Positions 1 to 6,462 of a stretch of DNA of 64,000 nt are shown piece by piece (positions within the stretch are counted from its first letter, which is position 1; the number at the start of each line of letters is the position of its first letter). The notes beneath the pieces were generated by a model, which was not told where the DNA came from, searched no databases, and saw only the letters and a program-made list of their open reading frames with translations. The translations under genes were made by a program, and so were the position numbers. Origin of the DNA: JBBAEV01 sp041655735 (GTDB taxonomy: Bacteria; Bacillota_I; Bacilli_A; RF39; UBA660); assembly GCA_041655735.1 (NCBI GenBank), contig JBBAEV010000001.1, forward strand, positions 1-64,000. Direction: 5' to 3'.

Positions 1-957
1 AGAATATTCATAACTTATATTTTCATTATATTTTGTATCTTCAAAAGCTTTTTCACAATGAGAATATTTTACGATTTCTTTTACAGTGTAATTTTTAAAA
101 AATTTTTTAATTTGATCAATTATTTTTATCTCATATTCTGTAAAAATTGATAAATTCGGTTCTTTCAAAGCTTTAATTCTATGATATTCACAATTATCTT
201 CTATTTCAATAGAATAATCAATAATTTTTTGATCCGAAAAATATCTAAATAAACTTTCAAAATCATCAGGAACTGGACCGTAAGGAAGTTTTGCATATTC
301 TAACCCTGTAATAGAAGCCCCTGTTTCCTTATAATTTATAAAATCAATATAAAATAATTCTTTCAAAATTTTTGTTTTAAAAATTGTTTTTTTTGCTAGA
401 TATAAAAGTAAGTTTTCAATTTTTTGTAAAGATAATTGCGTATAACCGTTATAAATTGTTGGCCTAGAATCTAAATGATTTAAAATTTGTTTAGCATTAG
501 CCCCGGCAAAAGGGAATATTTTTTTCATTATTTTTTCATATTCTTTTTTATTATATCTTTCTTTATTAGCCTCTATCATTGTTGAAATAGTTGAAGGGTT
601 TACTAATAAAGTTTTTAAAGTTACAAGATATACATCATTAGGTATAGAGTTCCCTAGCTCATAACTTATTAATGTTTTTTTTGCACATCCTATTATCTTT
701 GCAAACATCTCCTGAGATAAATTATATTTATTCCTTAGATTAATTATATCTTCTTTATTAATACCATATTTTTCATTATATATCCTTACAGCTTCTAATG
801 ATGCTTCATTATCTAAAACCGCATCATATACTAACTTTTCACACTTTTTACAAAATTTTCTTTCCTTTTTAAAAATAATTTTTTTCCCCTTGATACAAAA
901 TTCATGTAAATGATTTTTTATAAAAGTATCGGAACAGTTACATATCTCGCCTTTCAT
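1..957 (-). CDS. MqsA-like antitoxin: zinc finger, HTH and Panacea (DUF4065) domain; 3' end outside window
   Basis: The reading frame is open from the ATG at 957 to the left edge (319 codons, no stop), so the C-terminus is missing. An RBS (AAAGGAGGAT) precedes the start. The N-terminus has a CNC pair (residues 6-8) and a CKKC pair (about 37-40), like the zinc module of YgiT/MqsA antitoxins. A helix-turn-helix of the NLSQEMFAKIIG type lies at about residues 75-110. The second half carries the Panacea/SocA-like signature (YAKLPYGPVPDDFESL). Panacea proteins are known as antitoxins paired with many unrelated toxins. The gene begins 11 bp after the MqsR-like gene, so the two form a toxin-first operon. 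It likely neutralises the toxin and represses the operon through the palindrome at 1353-1368. Domain assignment is from sequence pattern; pairing is inferred from position. Confidence 0.85.
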   Translation of the reverse strand, partial: MKGEICNCSDTFIKNHLHEFCIKGKKIIFKKERKFCKKCEKLVYDAVLDNEASLEAVRIYNEKYGINKEDIINLRNKYNLSQEMFAKIIGCAKKTLISYELGNSIPNDVYLVTLKTLLVNPSTISTMIEANKERYNKKEYEKIMKKIFPFAGANAKQILNHLDSRPTIYNGYTQLSLQKIENLLLYLAKKTIFKTKILKELFYIDFINYKETGASITGLEYAKLPYGPVPDDFESLFRYFSDQKIIDYSIEIEDNCEYHRIKALKEPNLSIFTEYEIKIIDQIKKFFKNYTVKEIVKYSHCEKAFEDTKYNENISYEYS

Positions 958-968
958 ATAATCCTCCT

Positions 969-1295
969 TTATCGATCTACGTGAAAAGATAAACAAACCA
1001 CCTCCTCATCACCATCAATAGTTTTCTCAATCTTTAATTTAATATATGCCATTTCACCATTAATAATCTTTTTAAAAATTAATGCTTTATTATTTTCAAG
1101 ATAATCTGGTTTAAAATCATAAAAATACATGTTTTGATTTAACCATAAAATATGGTTCCATGCCTCATATTCTGATATCCCAATTTCTAACAAATCTGAT
1201 AAATAATCACAGTCTTTTCTAGTTTGAAATCTTTTTTTATTTTCACCAATTAATTTCTTCATTTTGGTTAATTTTTTATTTTCCTCTAGGTTCAT
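969..1295 (-). CDS. MqsR-family mRNA interferase toxin (predicted)
   Basis: This 108-residue protein resembles MqsR/YgiU in length and layout. It has a basic N-terminus, a central DLLEIGISEYEAWNHIL segment (about residues 34-50) matching the family's helix before the active sheet, and a C-terminal strand pair (AYIKLKI, then EVVCLSFHV). MqsR toxins are ribosome-independent RNases with a RelE-like fold that cut mRNA at GCU. A strong RBS (AGGAGGAATTG) precedes the ATG at 1295. The gene is toxin-first, as in E. coli mqsRA, and its partner antitoxin follows after 11 bp. The family call rests on remembered similarity, so cleavage specificity cannot be stated. It could also be a shorter hypothetical paired with Panacea, but the MqsR match is good. 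Confidence 0.8.
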   Translation of the reverse strand: MNLEENKKLTKMKKLIGENKKRFQTRKDCDYLSDLLEIGISEYEAWNHILWLNQNMYFYDFKPDYLENNKALIFKKIINGEMAYIKLKIEKTIDGDEEVVCLSFHVDR

Positions 1296-1310
1296 TCAAT
1301 TCCTCCTGTC

Positions 1311-1331
1311 TTATATTATTATTTGCACCAT
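1311..1331 (-). CDS. possible 6-codon leader ORF before the toxin gene
   Basis: An excellent RBS (AAAGGAGGAG) is followed at 5-6 nt by ATG and the codons M-V-Q-I-I-I, then TAA. It ends 15 nt before the toxin ATG, which has its own RBS. It lies just downstream of the promoter at 1351-1379. It may couple or modulate toxin translation, or be a chance ATG after a duplicated RBS. Confidence 0.35.
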   Translation of the reverse strand: MVQIII

Positions 1332-1350
1332 TTTTTCTCCTCCTTTAACC

Positions 1351-1379
1351 ATGGTAACATATGTTACCGAAAATGTCAA
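1351..1379 (-). promoter_or_regulatory. toxin-antitoxin promoter with palindromic operator
   Basis: On the minus strand TTGACA (1379-1374) is followed by a 17-bp spacer and TACCAT (1356-1351). The perfect 16-bp palindrome GGTAACATATGTTACC (1353-1368) covers the -10 box and most of the spacer. Autorepression by an HTH antitoxin is the usual arrangement for such operons. Binding by the protein at 1-957 is inferred. Confidence 0.7.
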
Positions 1380-1409
1380 TGACCTATTTCAAAAATTGTA
1401 TTACATTCC

Positions 1410-1473
1410 TGGAGTCATTTAGGAGTCAGCATATTTTACTGCATTAAAAAACCCTTACATTGTAAGGGTTAAT
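1410..1473. repeat. module-boundary direct repeat, copy 1
   Basis: About 64 bp: two GGAGTC repeats 11 bp apart, an AT-rich stretch, and a hairpin (AACCCTTAC/GTAAGGGTT). A copy about 80% identical lies at 4143-4205 in the same orientation, 2.7 kb away. The pair brackets the two-gene HopA1-like operon. Paired GGAGTC repeats might be recombinase arm sites, which is a guess. Confidence 0.6.
1446..1470 (-). terminator. rho-independent terminator of the 174/649-residue operon
   Basis: On the minus strand a 9-bp stem AACCCTTAC/GTAAGGGTT with a 3-nt loop is followed by TTTTTT. It lies about 55 bp past the stop at 1527. Confidence 0.8.
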
Positions 1474-1480
1474 TACCTTA

Positions 1481-1496
1481 TGGTCGGGAAGACAGG
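1481..1496 (-). other. tRNA-Pro 3'-end fragment, candidate attachment site
   Basis: The minus strand reads CCTGTCTTCCCGACCA, the 3' T-arm strand and acceptor end of a typical Firmicutes tRNA-Pro including CCA. No other tRNA arms precede it. Such displaced 3' ends are left when an element integrates into a tRNA gene. No intact tRNA-Pro is in this window, so the partner site is unknown. Confidence 0.5.
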
Positions 1497-1526
1497 AACC
1501 AAACCCATTTTATTTTTTTATATATA

Positions 1527-3476
1527 CTATTTGTAACTATCACCCGTTTGTTGGTTAGCGGCCATTCTTGCTTCTTCTACAGTTAATATAGGCTCAATTT
1601 GTGGCAATGCATTAGGAGTAGCTCTTCTTACCCAATCTACTGTTGCTTTTGCAAAATGAGATTTAGAAAACAAATTTTCTGCTATTGAATTAGCTCCTGA
1701 ATATGAAGCTAATTTAACATTTTCTAGCACTTCTAAGACATCAACATTACCTGTTTTTAGTAATTGTTGTTGAATACTAGCTTTTATAATATCATATGTT
1801 TCTTTTGCTCCATCATCAAAAATATATTTTTCTACCGCATTTTTATCATTCCCATCAAGTGATGGTCCAGATATGCTTCTAGAACTAATATTAGCTTCAA
1901 ACCACGCTTTAGCAAACTTTGCTCTAGCTATTGTCAAAGGATCAATATAATTTATATTCATTTTTTTATTAAATGCAACAAGTTTTCCTTCACCATCTTT
2001 TTGCAAATCATAATCAGTAAATGTTTTCTTTAAGCCCCCAAAAGAAAAATCATGTTGTGGGTATAGATTAGGGTCAGACAATGTTTTAGTTGATATATTT
2101 TGTATAACAGTGTCATTTTCATTATTGGCAGAAATTGCTTTTATTTTATCTTTGGCCGCCATATCAAAGCAATATTTATCTGTGTCAATTCCAGATTGTT
2201 TAGATTTCTTTATAATTTCTGACTTTACATCAGAAACAAATTCTTTATCATTTCTAAATATATTTATTGATATTCCTTCAATTGTTTTAGATAAATCATA
2301 TTTTGTAAACGCAATAGTTTTTCCATATCTAACTCTCATTTCAATTGAATTCATTTCATTTCCAGAAAGCATTTGATTTAAGCATTGTGACATCTGATTT
2401 TTAATAATATTATATATGGCTTGTTTATAATTTTCTGATTGAATATCGGGTAAAGTATAACCTTTCTTTTTAGCAACTTCTTCCTTTGATTCATATTTTG
2501 CTTCTAAATTGAATCTTCTTTCCATTTCGGACAACATATTCTCTGTGGCTTTCATTGAAATATAATCTTGAAATGTCATTTTTTGATTTTGATATTGAAT
2601 AATTCTATTTCTATTATTATTTATCCACGTATATGTAGCTTCTTTTATCGCATTTTCTATCGCTTTAGCTCTAACAGTACTAAATGATTGCGGGCGTCCA
2701 TCAGGAGTTCTACCAGGTTCTGAGCCATATCCAATCCATCCATCAATTTTCCCGGTTAAAATGGGCGGCCTTTTGCATTTTGCAATTAAATCTGGATACT
2801 CTTGTTTTATTTCCTTTAGTATGTTTATATAATTTATTAAATTCTTTGAATCTGAGTATATTACTACAGTATCAGATCTATCCGCGTATTCATCAAATTT
2901 AAAGTAATATGGAAGATGATAGTTATCACATTTTTTAACAAGATAAGTTACAATTCTATGTATGTCAACAGATTCAGTATTTAAATATAATCTATGTTCT
3001 ACTCTAGGATATTCATCTTTTTTAGCAGTTACATATCTAGAGCATACATGGATCCAGCCACTTCCTTCTCCTAAGGATTTCCAATTATATTTATCTAACG
3101 CTTCACTTACTTCACTATCATTATTTCCATATAAAATATTTAGCATTTCTTTCCTAGTGGAAACATCAGGAACTGTTTTTAAGTATTCCCTCATCTTAAT
3201 AAAATCGGAGCCAAATTTACCTTTTTGTCTCAGATCTATAAACCTTTCTCTAGTCATTTCAACTACATTCTTTTTCCATTGATTAAACATCATTGAATAA
3301 AATATATCAGAATCACTTTCGTAATATTGTCTAGTGTATTGTTTTATTTCTGTTTCAATAAGTTTATTGTATAAGTCACCTGAATTTTTTGAGTCCGAAT
3401 ATGCTTGTACTAACATTTCAATAATAGAATCATTTAAAGGATTCTGAATTTGATTATATAAATCTATTAGTTCCAT
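1527..3476 (-). CDS. large protein with HopA1-like central region, function unknown
   Basis: This is a 649-residue protein with no signal peptide or membrane segment. Residues about 155-290 (HRLYLN..., then DTVVIYSD, KRPPILTGKIDGWIGYGSEP, SFSTVRAKAIENAI) have the pattern of the HopA1 family. That family is known from Pseudomonas effectors and from related proteins in class V lanthipeptide clusters. The N-terminal 140 and C-terminal 350 residues match nothing I recognise; the C-terminus is helical and rich in N, K and S. It is the second gene of a pair with the 174-residue protein (12-bp gap) and has an RBS (GGAGG) just before ATG 3476. The operon lies between two direct repeats in an accessory segment. 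It could be a toxin, a modifying enzyme or a phage-defence component. The family call is moderate. Confidence 0.55.
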   Translation of the reverse strand: MELIDLYNQIQNPLNDSIIEMLVQAYSDSKNSGDLYNKLIETEIKQYTRQYYESDSDIFYSMMFNQWKKNVVEMTRERFIDLRQKGKFGSDFIKMREYLKTVPDVSTRKEMLNILYGNNDSEVSEALDKYNWKSLGEGSGWIHVCSRYVTAKKDEYPRVEHRLYLNTESVDIHRIVTYLVKKCDNYHLPYYFKFDEYADRSDTVVIYSDSKNLINYINILKEIKQEYPDLIAKCKRPPILTGKIDGWIGYGSEPGRTPDGRPQSFSTVRAKAIENAIKEATYTWINNNRNRIIQYQNQKMTFQDYISMKATENMLSEMERRFNLEAKYESKEEVAKKKGYTLPDIQSENYKQAIYNIIKNQMSQCLNQMLSGNEMNSIEMRVRYGKTIAFTKYDLSKTIEGISINIFRNDKEFVSDVKSEIIKKSKQSGIDTDKYCFDMAAKDKIKAISANNENDTVIQNISTKTLSDPNLYPQHDFSFGGLKKTFTDYDLQKDGEGKLVAFNKKMNINYIDPLTIARAKFAKAWFEANISSRSISGPSLDGNDKNAVEKYIFDDGAKETYDIIKASIQQQLLKTGNVDVLEVLENVKLASYSGANSIAENLFSKSHFAKATVDWVRRATPNALPQIEPILTVEEARMAANQQTGDSYK

Positions 3477-3488
3477 AATAACCTCCTA

Positions 3489-4013
3489 TTATTGTTCATT
3501 TTTATTAAGTTTGTCCTTAACCCTATTACATTCACTTGTTATAATTTGTTTTAAGTCTAACAATTTACTTATTTTTTTAAATTCTTCTACTTCCCTGTCA
3601 TATGTACCAACTATTTTAAAATAATAATTATACCATATTTCCCAGTATGTAAGCCTTTCAGGATCAGCTTCGGTAAAATAATTGTTTTTTAAATTCCTTA
3701 GATCATTTTTTTCTAGTTCACTAATTAAAAAATGATTTTCATCCAAATCTATGGAGTAAGAATCTGTAGTTTCTTTATCATGCCCAGTAAAACTATAATA
3801 TGTATGAGAAACTGTTTTAATCCATTTAACTTTTTGTTTTTCAAAATCATATATACCTTTTATCTCTATACTGGTCTTAATAGGCTCCCCTTTAATCATA
3901 TCACCATCATTAAAATAGTAATGTACAAGTTTTAATTTATTAATCTTAAATGGTATATTGTTTTCAGTTTCTTTTATACTTACTAAGTCAGAAAAATCAT
4001 CATTATTATTCAT
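3489..4013 (-). CDS. hypothetical protein, first gene of the HopA1-like operon
   Basis: A 174-residue acidic, aromatic-rich protein (HYYFNDGDMIKGEP, WYNYYFKIVGTY) without signal peptide or membrane helix. I do not recognise the family. The first 90 residues look beta-rich and the last 45 form a charged helix (KKISKLLDLKQ, CNRVKDKL). The RBS AAAGGAGGAC precedes ATG 4013, and a TATAAT at about 4052 on the minus strand is a plausible -10. The 12-bp gap to the 649-residue gene shows co-transcription, so it may be a partner, chaperone or immunity protein. Confidence 0.75.
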   Translation of the reverse strand: MNNNDDFSDLVSIKETENNIPFKINKLKLVHYYFNDGDMIKGEPIKTSIEIKGIYDFEKQKVKWIKTVSHTYYSFTGHDKETTDSYSIDLDENHFLISELEKNDLRNLKNNYFTEADPERLTYWEIWYNYYFKIVGTYDREVEEFKKISKLLDLKQIITSECNRVKDKLNKNEQ

Positions 4014-4142
4014 ATAGTCCTCCTTTATATTCTACTACGATAATTATAGCATTTTTCTTTTTCACTAAACAAATTTATATAATATAGTTTTACAATCACT
4101 TTATATACACTAAAACAAATTTTTTTATAATTATCTCGTCCT

Positions 4143-4205
4143 TGGAGTCATTTGGGAGTCAATATATTACTCCATAATAAAACCCTTACAATGTAAGGGT
4201 TAATA
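4143..4205. repeat. module-boundary direct repeat, copy 2
   Basis: Same structure as 1410-1473: TGGAGTCATTTGGGAGTCA, AT-rich spacer, then AACCCTTAC/GTAAGGGTT hairpin. It lies between the decayed DUF4238 gene and the 174-residue gene. The tRNA-Pro fragment next to copy 1 is absent here. Confidence 0.6.
4177..4202 (-). terminator. terminator after the DUF4238 pseudogene
   Basis: A 9-bp stem (4181-4189 with 4193-4201) followed on the minus strand by TTTTATT. Confidence 0.65.
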
Positions 4206-4268
4206 ATGAACTGACTTCATAAAGTTGGAGACAAATTTAACGAACTCCATACCTTATTTATGTTGTAT

Positions 4269-4786
4269 TTAATCTTTTATTTCTTTTACAACATTTTTTG
4301 ATATTTCCAAACACATTTGTGATGTATTAGACATTTCCTCTTTTATAAATCTGTTTTTTGTCTGTTGTTTTAACTCTGAATCAATAATATCTAGCGCTTT
4401 CCCATATTGCATATTTACAGCTGTTTCTATTAGTTTCCAACCATACTCTTTTATTTGATTGTTAATAGATGGGGTACGATGAGCCTAATATACAACGAAT
4501 TCTTTAATAAGAAGTCCTTCTTCAAAGCTTGGATAATAAGATGGGTCTAATATAATTTTATCAATTGTACTTGCCCATTTTTTTTCTAAACGAGAAAGTT
4601 CATTTTCCCACTTCTTATCGGAACCATAAAAATAATCTTCATAGCATTGATTCATATATGGTACATTACATATAATTTGATTGTTTTTAATATTTAATAA
4701 ATTAAATTTTTTTCTTGTGAAGAAAAGTTTTTTGAATATAATTGTGGTACAAAGTGTTGCCTTTTTCGTTTGTCTTCTTTTGTCAT
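4269..4786 (-). pseudogene. decayed DUF4238 gene (frameshift and internal stop)
   Basis: From ATG 4786 the minus strand reads MTKEDKRKRQHFVPQLYSKNF, the QHFVPQ/YLKNF start of DUF4238 proteins. Near an A-run (about 4711) the frame is lost. The downstream frame resumes with YMNQCYEDYFYGSDKKWE and SRLEKKWA, also typical of the family. An in-frame TAG follows FVVY (about 4483), after which the same frame runs to TAA at 4269. At least one frameshift and one nonsense change are needed, so the gene is inactive unless recoded. DUF4238 function is unknown; such genes are frequent in accessory regions. Confidence 0.8.
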
Positions 4787-4865
4787 AATTACCACCTAAA
4801 AATATTATACCATAACAAAAAACAATTATTAAAAACTGCTTTTCAGTGAAAACAAGGGTAAAACA

Positions 4866-4894
4866 AAATTAAATCCCTTATAATATAAGGGATT
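4866..4894 (-). terminator. terminator after the MerR-type gene
   Basis: Stem AATCCCTTA/TAAGGGATT with a 5-nt loop and a T-rich tail (TTTAATTTT) on the minus strand, about 60 bp past the stop at 4955. The CCCTTA/TAAGGG stem resembles the two repeats to its left. Confidence 0.65.
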
Positions 4895-4954
4895 ATATTC
4901 AAATAACTAAGAAAATACAATTAAATTGTTTTTTTCTCAAACTTATACCACCAA

Positions 4955-5767
4955 TTACTTTGTTGTATCAAACATTGCATATTGTTTCATCACCTGTTGA
5001 TAAACAGAAATAATAGAAGCTTTTGTTTGTTCTGGAGCAAAACTTATTCCTGATAAACTTATATAAGAATAACTATCTTTAGGAAGCGAATCCACATATT
5101 CTGATAAATTTTCTAATATTTCTTTTCCATTAATTCTTAATTGAGATATATTTAAAAATGTAACTTCTTTAATGTCCTTATTTTTAAAAATTTCAAAACT
5201 TATACCTGTAAATATATCTCCCGCAGCATTTGACCAAAATGGATCCATTTGATCTTTAGTATTAAATATATTAGCCTTTAATTCTTCTAATAATATTAAA
5301 CAATTATCAAAATCACTTTCCTGATATAATTCATAACACTTTAATAATCTCTCTTTAGCGCTATTATATTTTTCTTTCATATTCATTTCCCTCCTTTCTT
5401 CTTTATTTATGAGGTTAATTAATTCTTTTTCAAAGCTTTGTTTTCTATTTCTTAGTTTTTTTATAATCTCTTCTATATCCTTTATACTTCTCAACTTAAT
5501 ATTAACTTCATCTTGTAATTCTTTTTTTCTAGAATTTAAAAAGTTTTCATCATATTTATTTAAAAGTCTTAAGATATCTTTTAATTTAAATCCCATATTT
5601 TTCAGTTTTTTTATCATTTTTAATTTTAAAAGTTGATCTTTTGTATAATATCTATAGCTATTATACTCACCAATTACTTTAGGTTTTAATAATTCTAAAT
5701 TATCATAATATCTTAAAGTTTGAATAGAAGTATCACTAATTTTAGAAAACTCACTAATTTGATACAT
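4955..5767 (-). CDS. MerR-family regulator with VirD4/TraG-like C-terminal segment
   Basis: Residues 1-70 are a MerR winged helix (YQISEFSKISDTSIQTLRYYDNL, SYRYYTKDQLLKL). A coiled coil follows at about 75-125 (KLRSIKDIEEIIKKLRNRK). Instead of a drug- or metal-binding domain, the C-terminus (about 165-270) reads DPFWSNAAGDIFTG and YISLSGISFAPEQTKASI. This resembles the region after Walker B in VirD4/TraG coupling ATPases, but there is no Walker A. Similar MerR fusions occur in Clostridia from memory; their ligand is not known to me. The gene is monocistronic with its own terminator. An internal start, MNMKEKYN at about residue 127 with a nearby RBS, could give a separate C-terminal product. 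Confidence 0.75.
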   Translation of the reverse strand: MYQISEFSKISDTSIQTLRYYDNLELLKPKVIGEYNSYRYYTKDQLLKLKMIKKLKNMGFKLKDILRLLNKYDENFLNSRKKELQDEVNIKLRSIKDIEEIIKKLRNRKQSFEKELINLINKEERREMNMKEKYNSAKERLLKCYELYQESDFDNCLILLEELKANIFNTKDQMDPFWSNAAGDIFTGISFEIFKNKDIKEVTFLNISQLRINGKEILENLSEYVDSLPKDSYSYISLSGISFAPEQTKASIISVYQQVMKQYAMFDTTK

Positions 5768-5837
5768 TTATTTCACCTCACATATACACCATAACATTAT
5801 AGTAAACTATAGAGTCAATATATAATATAAAAATTAG

Positions 5838-6428
5838 TTATTCCTTCAATATTTTTCTTAATTCTTTATAATTGGGAATATAATAACTTACTAATTCCCA
5901 AAATTTTTTAGAATGATTAAAATGAATAAAATGACATAGTTCATGTAAAATAACATAATCAATAATATTAACATCTTTCTTTATTAATTCTAAATTTAAA
6001 GTTATTTTATGAAGTCTTCTGTTACATACTCCCCATCTACTTTTCATCTTTCTTATTCTTATAATAGGTCTTGAAATATTACCCTCAAACTTAGAAAATA
6101 CATAATTAAATCTTTCCTCAAAAACTTTTTCAGCTTGCTTTCTATACCATTTATCAACACCATCTAATTCTGATTTATTAGTTACTTCATAAGTTTGTCC
6201 CAAATAATAAAAATCATCTTTTTTATTTTGTCTACTTAACTCTTTACTTATCATATTTCTTATAGAGTCTATATTATCATCAATAAAATTAGCTATTTCT
6301 CTTTTACTTACAAAGTAATTAGTGGTTACATAAATACCTAAATCTTCTTTTACTCTTAAATATGTATGTTTATTTTTTTTCCTTTGAATAATTACATCAT
6401 ATTTATTACCATTTATTACTACATTCAT
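5838..6428 (-). CDS. YgjP-like zinc metallopeptidase (M48-like, DUF45)
   Basis: This 196-residue protein has the family's zinc site: HELCH at residues 162-166 with a third histidine in NHSKKFW at 172. The preceding RKMKSRWGVCNRR and ITLNLELI segments are conserved in YgjP/DUF45 proteins. There is no signal peptide, so it is cytoplasmic. Substrates are not established for the family. It lies 34 bp past the end of the DUF2207 gene with its own RBS (GAGGTGGTATT). Confidence 0.88.
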   Translation of the reverse strand: MNVVINGNKYDVIIQRKKNKHTYLRVKEDLGIYVTTNYFVSKREIANFIDDNIDSIRNMISKELSRQNKKDDFYYLGQTYEVTNKSELDGVDKWYRKQAEKVFEERFNYVFSKFEGNISRPIIRIRKMKSRWGVCNRRLHKITLNLELIKKDVNIIDYVILHELCHFIHFNHSKKFWELVSYYIPNYKELRKILKE

Positions 6429-6462
6429 AATACCACCTCTTTTATTATATCAAAAAGGCGGC

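Noticed and set aside
1446..1470. CRISPR-like repeat, because the hairpin recurs
   Set aside because: Only two or three copies, kilobases apart, with T-runs; they act as terminators or boundary repeats.
2110..2376. Plus-strand open frame inside the HopA1-like gene
   Set aside because: Antisense shadow with low-complexity composition and no RBS.
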